Source: Flavobacteriales bacterium (GTDB lineage Bacteria > Bacteroidota > Bacteroidia > NS11-12g > UBA955). From it: DNA of 52,851 nt. The stretch is taken from positions 1 to 52,851 of the forward strand of contig JAHEMG010000005.1 of NCBI GenBank assembly GCA_024643755.1, given 5' to 3'. Position numbers and translations under genes: made by a program. Below are positions 7,192 through 14,468 of this stretch, piece by piece. The notes beneath the pieces were generated by a model that saw nothing but the letters and a program-made list of their open reading frames with translations, made no database searches and had not been told where the DNA came from. Position 1 is the stretch's first letter. Each line of letters begins with the position of its first letter.

Positions 7192-9696
7192 CTATCCTTT
7201 CAACCCCTCCCTGAACCCACCCCACTGGGTTGCCAGCCAAGTGTACAAAACGATACTGATAGAGCTCACAGGCATTAATATGGCGGCAATCATCGGATTC
7301 AAATCGCCCCGAACCGCAAAACTCAACCCTACAACATTATAGGCAATACTCACCGCGAAACTCCACCATATCACCCGCTTTCCGCGCTTTACCATACGCC
7401 ACAATGCATGCAACTTGGGCAGAGAGTCACCCATCAAAATGGCATCGCAACCCGGCGAAAAATACCCCATGTCCTCAGACACCGCAATGCCAAAGCCCGC
7501 CTCCATCAACGCCCCAGCATCATTCAAACCATCGCCCACCATCATCACATTGTTACCATTCGCCTGCTGCGACGCTACAAATGCCTGTTTTTCATGCGGC
7601 TTCTGCTGAAAATACATGGTAGCCCCAGCAGGTAAAATTGTTTCCAAAACACCTCGCTCCCGCGCATTATCCCCACTCAACACAAATACATCACCAACCA
7701 ATTGCCAATGGCTCAACATGGGTTTTAACCCCTCCCTGTAAGCACTCACCAACACAAACCGCCCCACCACTTCCTTGCCAACCGCTACCCAAATCTCCGA
7801 ACTGCCCTGCGCCAAACCCGTCGCCCCCGCCTCGATCGCTGGCGTAACCAAACTCCCGGCCTCCGACACCGAATACCCCTCGCTCAAACCCACAAAACCG
7901 CGATGCCCCAATCGATATTCCACCCCATCAACCAATCCCTCAACGCCACTGCCCACGAAATTACGCACGCCGACAATAGGGACTTTCGGACGGTCAAGCC
8001 ACTGTCCTACCCGCCTCGCATACGGATGCACACTCTCCGATGCCAAAGCGCCTATCGCATCCCACACCGAAGAATCCAACGCCCTTCCCTCAAAAGTGAT
8101 TTTGGGCTTTCCACTGTGGGTCAATGTGCCCGTTTTATCAAAAATGGCAACTGTGGTTTTCCGCCACGACTCCAAAGCCGCTGCTCCCCTCACATACAAT
8201 CCATTTTTCGCCAATAACGTGAGTAAATGTCCGTGCGTAAACGTCACCGATAATAACAACGCACAGGGGCAGGCCACAATCAATACGGAGGTCACCGCCG
8301 TCCAAACCTTGGTTGGATCCATCACAGTCCAATAGATTGCCGCAGAAATCGCCACCAAGAATAAGGCCACCGTAAACCATTGGCTGGCGCGATGGACGTA
8401 GTTATTTTCTACACCCGCTTTCACATCATCCGACTTCTGTTTCGACTTATTCCATAGTGATACCAAGTACCCTTGCGACATGGATTTCTCAGCAATCACT
8501 CGGATACTCCCCGCCAATTGCCGTCCACCCGCATACAACCAATCGCCCGCCTTCACTGAAACCGGCTTACTCTCTCCCGTCACAAAACTGTAATCGATGT
8601 GTGCTTCACCATAGGCCAACCGCGCATCCACCGGAATTAGCTCCTGGTTGTGGATGATTAACTCATCGCCTTGTTGTACTTCGGTTAGGGGCAAACTTAT
8701 CGCTCGGCCCTCTTTCCATACCGATGCACTTAAAGGGAAATAAGATGTATAATCGCGATCAAAGGAGATCCTTTGGTAGGTTTTGTCTTGCAGATATCGC
8801 CCCAACAACATGAAAAACACGATGCCACTGAGCGAGTCGAAATAGCCGGGACCCAGGTGATTCGCCACTTCATACACGCTCCTACCCAATGTGATCAGCA
8901 TCGCCAACACGATGGGTAAATCAATGGTGAGATAACGCTTCTTCAAACCACCCCATGCCAATTGATAAAATTCTTGTGCGCTATAAAGCATCACAGGCAC
9001 AATCAACATCAAGTTTAATAAGGTAAAGTACGATTTCAAGCCATCGAGATCTTCACTACCCCATTCAAAGTACTCGGGAAAACTCAACAGCATGATGTTG
9101 CCAAAACAAAAGCCCGCTACCCCCAAACGATACAAGCGCTGCTTAGACTCACCGCCCACTAAACGGCCTTTTTCCGCAGATCCATCGGTGCGCAAATCAC
9201 TCAAACTAAAATACGGCTCATAACCAATCCCTGCCAAAAACTGGGCGATTTCTCTGGGCGATTTCAGGGCCGGATCAAAGGATACAGTCAGTGTTTTTTT
9301 GGAGAATTGCAACTCCGCCGCTTTCACCCCATCCACCAATTTGTGCAAATTCTCTAACAGGTAAACACAAGAACTGCAGTGCACTTGGGGTAGGTAAAAG
9401 TTGATACGACATTCATCCGCTGACTGAAAAATATACAAACGCTGAACAATGTCACGGTTGTCGAGAAAGGCAAATTTGTGGGCCTGCTCTTTTGATGCAA
9501 ACCCCAACCCCATCGCCTGATTACCCGCGGGGGTGTCGCTCAAATCATAATATTGGCACAAATCGTTTTGCTCAAGCAGCGCATATACTGACCGACAGCC
9601 ATCGCAGCAAAAATCTTTTTCAGCATACTTAACCACACGACGCGTAACAGTGCCACAGTGATAACAAACATGGGATTCAGACACTACTTCCGACAT
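7192..9696 (-). CDS. ccoI: Copper-translocating P-type ATPase CcoI (FixI)
   Basis: This P1B ATPase supplies copper for the CuB site of cbb3 oxidase. From the ATG at 9694-9696 it has 834 residues; an in-frame TTG 15 bases further upstream is less likely. An N-terminal cysteine-rich module (CYHCG and CCDGC, residues 11-34) of the PF12156 type precedes a heavy-metal-associated domain with CSSC near 107-110. The catalytic parts are TGES (373-376), the membrane CPC metal site (476-478), DKTGT (520-524), a SVHPYARRV His-Pro motif, and GDGLNDAGAL. The length and the double metal-binding N-terminus are as usual for FixI in this phylum. An Fnr-type site lies 57 bases upstream of the ATG. Confidence 0.96.
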   Translation of the reverse strand: MSEVVSESHVCYHCGTVTRRVVKYAEKDFCCDGCRSVYALLEQNDLCQYYDLSDTPAGNQAMGLGFASKEQAHKFAFLDNRDIVQRLYIFQSADECRINFYLPQVHCSSCVYLLENLHKLVDGVKAAELQFSKKTLTVSFDPALKSPREIAQFLAGIGYEPYFSLSDLRTDGSAEKGRLVGGESKQRLYRLGVAGFCFGNIMLLSFPEYFEWGSEDLDGLKSYFTLLNLMLIVPVMLYSAQEFYQLAWGGLKKRYLTIDLPIVLAMLITLGRSVYEVANHLGPGYFDSLSGIVFFMLLGRYLQDKTYQRISFDRDYTSYFPLSASVWKEGRAISLPLTEVQQGDELIIHNQELIPVDARLAYGEAHIDYSFVTGESKPVSVKAGDWLYAGGRQLAGSIRVIAEKSMSQGYLVSLWNKSKQKSDDVKAGVENNYVHRASQWFTVALFLVAISAAIYWTVMDPTKVWTAVTSVLIVACPCALLLSVTFTHGHLLTLLAKNGLYVRGAAALESWRKTTVAIFDKTGTLTHSGKPKITFEGRALDSSVWDAIGALASESVHPYARRVGQWLDRPKVPIVGVRNFVGSGVEGLVDGVEYRLGHRGFVGLSEGYSVSEAGSLVTPAIEAGATGLAQGSSEIWVAVGKEVVGRFVLVSAYREGLKPMLSHWQLVGDVFVLSGDNARERGVLETILPAGATMYFQQKPHEKQAFVASQQANGNNVMMVGDGLNDAGALMEAGFGIAVSEDMGYFSPGCDAILMGDSLPKLHALWRMVKRGKRVIWWSFAVSIAYNVVGLSFAVRGDLNPMIAAILMPVSSISIVLYTWLATQWGGFREGLKG

Positions 9697-9752
9697 GAAT
9701 GCAAGTTGCAATCATTACACAACTCAAACCATGACGGCAAAAAGGAAGAAAT

Positions 9753-9766
9753 ATGATTTAAATCAT
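9753..9766 (-). promoter_or_regulatory. Fnr-type operator upstream of ccoI
   Basis: ATGATTTAAATCAT is a perfect 14-base palindrome holding TGAT-TTAA-ATCA. It overlaps the stop codon of the preceding membrane-protein gene. A -7-like element ATGGTTTG on the minus strand (9724-9731) would put the start point near 9718, so the palindrome centre (9759.5) would be about -41.5, the standard position of an FNR-activated promoter. This spacing is calculated from the sequence; activity is inferred. Confidence 0.62.
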
Positions 9767-10620
9767 AGTAACCAGAGCACCAAACCGCCATCGATAACCA
9801 AGCGATAGAGTCGGCCCCACCTGAAAATTCTCGGCCACAAAACCATGGTGGCGTAGATTGTCAGCAATAACGGAAAACCCCAAGATATCTGCGGAAGCAC
9901 GACCCAAAAAGCGATCGACACTAAAACCAATACCAAACAGAGAACTCTGAGCCAAACGGCGGATAGCTGCAGCCATATGTTCTTTGATCCCGATGCTGCA
10001 TCCTTGTCTTGCTCAAACCACTGCATGACCACAACATTCAGCCAAAAGACCATCAAACCCTGCCACCATCGCCCCGAATAGAGAAAATCAGGATTATCCC
10101 AAAACAAGGCACAATCAAAGGTGAAGGCAATAAAAAATGGTCCTAGCAGTGCGGCCCAACGTCCGTTCAAGCGATGCACCCACAAGTAACATATGCCTCC
10201 GATAATGGAAAATTGCAACGACTGTAACATCGAGATACCCAATCCATACCAATTTGGAAGGGAAAACAATCGCAATGAGGCAAGCAGAAACAACCCCAAA
10301 AATGGCAACAACCCCCAAAAAAGCACCCACAATACCTGCCAAGTGCGCATAGGGAAACTAAGAACATCCCAATGTATGACATCCCGAAAAAAATCGCCCG
10401 TATACATCCAAACGCAGGCGCACAACAACAAGAGATCCAACAACCGAAATTGGCCAAACGCATCGAAGAAATTGACGTCTCCAACATCCATCAATAGCAG
10501 CAATCGCAACAACAAGAAAACCGTGGCCACCAATGGGATACCCAGGGCCTGCGTAACAAAAAATGGCTTCCCTTCCGATGCACCAGCCTTTCGCAATGCC
10601 ACCAGAAGTCCCTCAATCAT
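9763..10620 (-). CDS. Unknown polytopic membrane protein between nifU-like and ccoI genes
   Basis: This 285-residue protein is not recognised. It is highly hydrophobic, with roughly eight to nine predicted membrane segments (for example near 28-45, 60-75, 93-115, 125-150, 155-175, 180-200 and 225-270) and many Trp and Leu residues. No cysteine pair, His cluster or known catalytic motif stands out. The C-terminus RLYRLVIDGGLVLWLL resembles the ends of some small UbiA-like or unclassified membrane proteins of Bacteroidota, but the resemblance is too weak for a call. It starts two bases after the nifU-like gene, so it is probably translated from the Mrp-NifU transcript. Its stop codon overlaps the Fnr-type site of ccoI. 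Confidence 0.75.
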   Translation of the reverse strand: MIEGLLVALRKAGASEGKPFFVTQALGIPLVATVFLLLRLLLLMDVGDVNFFDAFGQFRLLDLLLLCACVWMYTGDFFRDVIHWDVLSFPMRTWQVLWVLFWGLLPFLGLFLLASLRLFSLPNWYGLGISMLQSLQFSIIGGICYLWVHRLNGRWAALLGPFFIAFTFDCALFWDNPDFLYSGRWWQGLMVFWLNVVVMQWFEQDKDAASGSKNIWLQLSAVWLRVLCLVLVLVSIAFWVVLPQISWGFPLLLTIYATMVLWPRIFRWGRLYRLVIDGGLVLWLL

Positions 10621-10622
10621 GG

Positions 10623-10859
10623 TTAATTTTTTAAGGCAGTAATTTTCCCAATGTTTGGAATCGCCCTGCGCAAACTCTCCTCAATCCCCGCGGTCATGGT
10701 CATTTCGCTCATGCTACAAGTGCTGCAGGCACCGGTGAGTCGCAATACCACATCCAATTCACTGCTAATTTCCACCAACTCCACGTCACCGCCATCTGCA
10801 TGTAAATACGGACGGATGGTTTCTAATACCTGTTCTACCTGGTTATCGATGGCGCTCAT
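10623..10859 (-). CDS. NifU-like C-terminal-domain protein (Fe-S scaffold/carrier)
   Basis: The ATG at 10857-10859 gives 78 residues (MSAIDNQVEQVLETIRPYL). The segments HADGGDVELVEI and LTGACSTCSMSEMTM, with a CxxC, identify the NifU C-terminal (Nfu) domain, which binds and delivers iron-sulphur clusters. A TTG nine bases upstream is a possible but less likely start. It is encoded 17 bases after apbC. The pairing of Nfu with Mrp directly before cbb3 maturation genes suggests Fe-S supply, for example to CcoG, but this is inference. Confidence 0.92.
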   Translation of the reverse strand: MSAIDNQVEQVLETIRPYLHADGGDVELVEISSELDVVLRLTGACSTCSMSEMTMTAGIEESLRRAIPNIGKITALKN

Positions 10860-10876
10860 GATGAGCAAAAGTAATA

Positions 10877-11926
10877 TTATTTTGTGATTTGCAACATACT
10901 CACTTGCTGAGCCAACGCGCTTGCCACCGGATAATACGGCAATAATTCGGGCGATGCTGCCGTGATATTTCCTTGATCGATATGCTGCATCAAGGCTGGG
11001 TTTAAGGGCAACTCACCCAAGAAGGGCACATTGTATTCCGCCGACAATGTTTGTCCGCCACCTTCACCAAACAAACGGTATTTTTTATCTGGCGCATCCT
11101 CTGGCGTGAAATAACTCATGTTCTCAACAACCCCCAAAATTCGCTTATTCACCGCTTCCATCGAGAACATACCCATCGCCCTGCGGGCATCGATCAAAGC
11201 CATTTCTTGTGGCGTTGTAACAATCACAACACCCGTGAGTGGCACATTCTGCACCAAACTCAATTGCACATCTCCAGTACCCGGGGGCAAATCAATGATC
11301 AAGTAATCCAAATCGCCCCAATCCGTGTCCTGTACAAACTGTCTAAATGCGCTTGAAACCATCGGACCTCTCCATACGATGGCTTGTCCGGGCGCCGTCA
11401 TGAACCCAATACTCAACAACTTCAGTCCTTTCGCCTCAATGGGAATCATGATTTGCTTATCGCCTTTCATGTACATCTGTGGCGATTCAGAAACACCAAA
11501 AATGGTGGGAACACTGGGTCCGTAAATATCTGCATCCAACAACCCCACTTTCGCGCCCATGCCATGCAAGGAAAGCGCCAATGCTGCCGACAGCGTGCTC
11601 TTACCCACACCGCCTTTTCCAGAGGCAACGGCAATCACATGCTTCACCCCTGGCAACACTTCAGACATGGGAATACTGCCGCGAACGCGCGATGTGGTAT
11701 TCACTGTTACTGCGATGTTGGGATCCACCATCATGCGAATGGCGGTTTTGCATGCGTTTACCATCATGTCTTTCATCGGACAGGCGGGCGTGGTCAATAC
11801 CAAAGTGAAAGAGATTTCTTGACCAATGACCAAATCTTCAATCATGCCCAACGTCACCAAATCTTTTTTCAGATCGGGATCATCAACGTGCGAGAGCGCC
11901 TTTAGGACTGCTTCTTGGGTAATCAT
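10877..11926 (-). CDS. apbC: Mrp/ApbC/Nbp35-family iron-sulphur carrier ATPase
   Basis: This 349-residue P-loop ATPase has an N-terminal MIP18/DUF59 domain (residues 1 to about 85) and the ATP site SGKGGVGKST at 102-111. A later DLPPGTGDVQL segment is typical of Mrp. Mrp proteins bind and transfer [4Fe-4S] clusters. The CxxC that sits after ENMS in E. coli ApbC is absent here (ENMSYFTPEDAPDKKYRLFG), a form common in Bacteroidota. The ATG overlaps the stop of the DUF6787 gene by four bases (ATGA), indicating translational coupling. Confidence 0.93.
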   Translation of the reverse strand: MITQEAVLKALSHVDDPDLKKDLVTLGMIEDLVIGQEISFTLVLTTPACPMKDMMVNACKTAIRMMVDPNIAVTVNTTSRVRGSIPMSEVLPGVKHVIAVASGKGGVGKSTLSAALALSLHGMGAKVGLLDADIYGPSVPTIFGVSESPQMYMKGDKQIMIPIEAKGLKLLSIGFMTAPGQAIVWRGPMVSSAFRQFVQDTDWGDLDYLIIDLPPGTGDVQLSLVQNVPLTGVVIVTTPQEMALIDARRAMGMFSMEAVNKRILGVVENMSYFTPEDAPDKKYRLFGEGGGQTLSAEYNVPFLGELPLNPALMQHIDQGNITAASPELLPYYPVASALAQQVSMLQITK

Positions 11927-12252
11927 TTGAAGGAATCAACAATGCGTTTGAAAAATCGTTTTTCGAAGTTCCAGAAATAACGAAATTGACCAAAGCAAAA
12001 GCCGTAGGTAAGCAATAAAATGTTGTATACGGGCAGTATCAAGACGTAATAAACGACATCTACCCACCAGTCTTCACCCATATAGGGCTTAACAAATTTC
12101 TTGAGATACATCACCGTAAAACCAGTGAGGGCAAACACCAATAAGATGACCCACACCATCCAGGCTTTCTCTACATTCCAACGCTGTTTGAGACGATTTA
12201 CAAAGCTCACCGAACAAAGGTACTCCATAATCTTCAGCCATCGAATTCGCAT
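11923..12252 (-). CDS. DUF6787-like small membrane protein
   Basis: The likely product has 109 residues from the ATG at 12250-12252 (MRIRWLKIMEYLCSV), or 101 from the ATG at 12226-12228. It has two hydrophobic segments (AWMVWVILLVFALTGFTVMYL and VYYVLILPVYNILLLTYGFCFG) and a basic C-terminus rich in Phe (FGQFRYFWNFEKRFFKRIV). This fits the small DUF6787 family of Bacteroidota, whose function is unknown. A longer upstream extension would run into the divergent methyltransferase gene and reads as low-quality protein, so it was dropped. Its stop codon overlaps apbC. Confidence 0.75.
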   Translation of the reverse strand: MRIRWLKIMEYLCSVSFVNRLKQRWNVEKAWMVWVILLVFALTGFTVMYLKKFVKPYMGEDWWVDVVYYVLILPVYNILLLTYGFCFGQFRYFWNFEKRFFKRIVDSFK

Positions 12253-12337
12253 TACATTTAAATGACAAAATGCATCATTTTTTCGCTTATCGCGGGAAAT
12301 ACACAAATGTTTGGGCTTTAAATGGGAAATTTGCAGG

Positions 12338-13090
12338 ATGGAAGAATCCAACATCGCCCCAAGTACGTCCGAAAAGTCAATTACGGCACAACCCACCCAA
12401 CTCGTGTTGCTGCCCCTGCCCATCGGCGAACTCAGCTGGGGCTGGATGAACACCCCAAATTACATAGAGGCCATTCTGCCGATCAAACATTGGGTGGCAG
12501 AAGATGCCCGAACACTGAGGCGCTTCATCTCGAGCTTGAAATTGGGAATCGTTATCAACGAGTTGGACATTTTCGAGTTCAACATTCGCACGCCCCGACA
12601 AGAGCTGGAGAAATTCTTCAAAGACATCAAAGGCGCCACACATGTGGGTGTGGTTTCTGAGGCGGGGATGCCCTGCATCGCAGATCCCGGTGCGCTGGCC
12701 GTAAAATTGGCCCATCAGCGCGGTTGGGACATCAAACCCATCATGGGACCAAACAGCTTAATGTTGGCCTTGGCGGGCAGTGGATTGAGCGGCCAAACCT
12801 TCACTTTTCATGGTTACCCACCCATCAACGAAAATGAACTGAAACAACTCACCCTTTTGTTGCAAAACAAGGCCACCGATAAACACAGCCATTTGTTCAT
12901 CGAAACCCCCTATCGCACAGACCGGTTGCTGCAGTTTTTTTGCAAGAATTTACCGAGCGATATGCTGCTTTGTATCGCCAGAGATCTGCATACCGAACAG
13001 GAATCCATCCGCACACTTACCATCGCCGAATGGAAGAAAAAAACCGACACTTTCGGCAAAAGTCCCTGCGTTTTTGTGGTAGGTCGTTGA
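12338..13090 (+). CDS. RsmI-like SAM-dependent methyltransferase (tetrapyrrole methylase fold)
   Basis: The ATG at 12338 gives 250 residues. The N-terminal LLPLPIGEL and VAEDARTLRRF correspond to the LVPTPIGN and AEDTR motifs of RsmI. VGVVSEAGMPCIADPG and IMGPNSLMLALAGSGL match the SAM-binding glycine motifs. RsmI 2'-O-methylates C1402 of 16S rRNA. This gene deviates from RsmI at several signature positions (WGWMNTPNYI for the LEDIT region; AEDAR for AEDTR), so it is better seen as a paralogue with unknown target, of a kind found throughout Bacteroidota. It is divergent from the DUF6787 gene. Confidence 0.88.
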   Translation: MEESNIAPSTSEKSITAQPTQLVLLPLPIGELSWGWMNTPNYIEAILPIKHWVAEDARTLRRFISSLKLGIVINELDIFEFNIRTPRQELEKFFKDIKGATHVGVVSEAGMPCIADPGALAVKLAHQRGWDIKPIMGPNSLMLALAGSGLSGQTFTFHGYPPINENELKQLTLLLQNKATDKHSHLFIETPYRTDRLLQFFCKNLPSDMLLCIARDLHTEQESIRTLTIAEWKKKTDTFGKSPCVFVVGR

Positions 13091-13155
13091 CACATTCCAT
13101 AACCTTATTCACAAACGGAGAACAACTTATAACACAATTTTCATCAAGAGCTTGT

Positions 13156-13163
13156 TAAATTTG
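13156..13163 (+). promoter_or_regulatory. -7 promoter element (TAAATTTG) of the alpha-oxoamine synthase gene
   Basis: TAAATTTG is an exact TAnnTTTG match 27 bases before the ATG at 13191. No clear TTG lies at the -33 position. Confidence 0.45.
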
Positions 13164-13190
13164 CATCAACACTATTTGTAGTCCATCATC

Positions 13191-14438
13191 ATGAGAGATA
13201 TTTTCGATAAACTGCATGAGCGCATGGGTCCTTTGGGCCAACACGCCGACGACGCACACGGTTACTACACCTTCCCTAAACTTGAAGGTCCGATCGGACC
13301 CCGCATGATCTTCAGGGGCAAAACACGTTTGAACTGGAGCTTGAACAATTATTTGGGCTTGGCAAACCACCCTGATGTAATGAAAGCCGATACCGATGCG
13401 GCCGCTCAATTTGGTATGGCCTACCCAATGGGGGCGCGTATGATGAGCGGAAACAGCAACTATCACGAACAATTAGAGCGCGATTTAGCCAGTTTCGTCC
13501 AAAAGCCCGATTGCATTTTGTTGAACTACGGTTACCAAGGTGTGTTGAGTGCGATTGATGCATTGGTTGACCGCCATGACGTAATTGTTTACGATGCAGA
13601 ATCTCATGCCTGTATCATCGATGGGGTTCGTTTACACATGGGCAAGCGCTTTGTGTACAACCACAACAACATGGAGAGTTTGGAGCAGCAGCTCAAGCGT
13701 GCCACCAAATTGGTTGAAACCACCGGCGGTGCGATATTGGTGATCACTGAGGGTGTTTTCGGCATGACCGGCTCTCAGGGAAAACTGAAAGAAATCGTGG
13801 AATTGAAAAAGAAATTCAATTTCCGTTTGTTCGTTGACGATGCACATGGTTTCGGCACGATGGGCAAGACGGGTGCGGGTACTGCTGAAGAGCAAAACTG
13901 CACAGAAGGCGTAGACATCTACTTCTCAACGTTTGCAAAGTCGATGGCTGGCATCGGAGCATTTATCGCCTCTGAGCCCCATGTAATCAAATTCTTGCGC
14001 TACAACATGCGTTCACAGATTTATGCCAAAGCACTTCCAATGCCTTTGGTTGTGGGCTCAATCAAACGTTTGGAAATGATTCGCACGATGCCCGAATTGA
14101 AAGAGAAGTTGTGGACCATCACCAACGCATTGCAAAACGGACTAAAAGAAGCCGGTTTCAACATCGGTATCACCACTACCCCAGTTACCCCTGTGGTTTT
14201 GAACGGCACGATCCCAGAAGCCACCCACCTCACACACGATTTGCGTGAGAACTTCAACATCTTCTGCAGTATTGTGGTTTACCCTGTGGTACCCAAAGGC
14301 ATGATCATCTTGCGTTTGATCCCCACCGCGGTACACAGCTTGGAGGATGTAAAAGAAACCATCGAAGCTTTTAAATCTATCAAAAACAAATTGGACTCTG
14401 GCGAATATCGCAAAGAAAAATTGGCCGAGTTCGCCTAA
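13191..14438 (+). CDS. spt: PLP-dependent alpha-oxoamine synthase, probable serine palmitoyltransferase
   Basis: This 415-residue fold-type I PLP enzyme joins an amino acid to an acyl-CoA with loss of CO2. Seen features are the stacking His139 (DAESHACIIDG), the cofactor-binding DDAHG at 216-220, and the Schiff-base Lys250 in STFAKSMAGIGAF. The STFAKS variant and overall length fit the Bacteroidota enzymes that make 3-ketosphinganine from serine and palmitoyl-CoA, the first step of sphingolipid synthesis. Glycine C-acetyltransferase (Kbl) and BioF are the alternatives; they usually have a different sequence around the lysine. The gene stands alone with its own -7 element. The family is certain, the substrate is inferred. 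Confidence 0.75.
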   Translation: MRDIFDKLHERMGPLGQHADDAHGYYTFPKLEGPIGPRMIFRGKTRLNWSLNNYLGLANHPDVMKADTDAAAQFGMAYPMGARMMSGNSNYHEQLERDLASFVQKPDCILLNYGYQGVLSAIDALVDRHDVIVYDAESHACIIDGVRLHMGKRFVYNHNNMESLEQQLKRATKLVETTGGAILVITEGVFGMTGSQGKLKEIVELKKKFNFRLFVDDAHGFGTMGKTGAGTAEEQNCTEGVDIYFSTFAKSMAGIGAFIASEPHVIKFLRYNMRSQIYAKALPMPLVVGSIKRLEMIRTMPELKEKLWTITNALQNGLKEAGFNIGITTTPVTPVVLNGTIPEATHLTHDLRENFNIFCSIVVYPVVPKGMIILRLIPTAVHSLEDVKETIEAFKSIKNKLDSGEYRKEKLAEFA

Positions 14439-14441
14439 TTT

Positions 14442-14464
14442 CGTTGCCGTAGTTAACGGCAGCG
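14442..14464 (+). other. Hairpin in the leader of the helix-hairpin-helix gene
   Basis: CGTTGCCGT (14442-14450), loop AGTTA, then ACGGCAGCG (14456-14464) form a 9-bp stem with one G-U pair as RNA. The stem ends five bases before the ATG at 14469 and would cover the only GGAG-like ribosome site. No T-run follows, so it is not a classical terminator of the preceding gene. Confidence 0.6.
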
Positions 14465-14468
14465 GAGT

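Noticed and set aside
10969-10993. Inverted repeat CCTTGAT...ATCAAGG inside apbC as an Fnr site
   Set aside because: The half-sites are 11 bases apart instead of four, and it lies deep in a coding region with no promoter-like sequence after it.
12253-12453. Upstream extension of the DUF6787-like gene
   Set aside because: It would overlap the divergent methyltransferase gene by more than 100 bases and has no similarity to the family.
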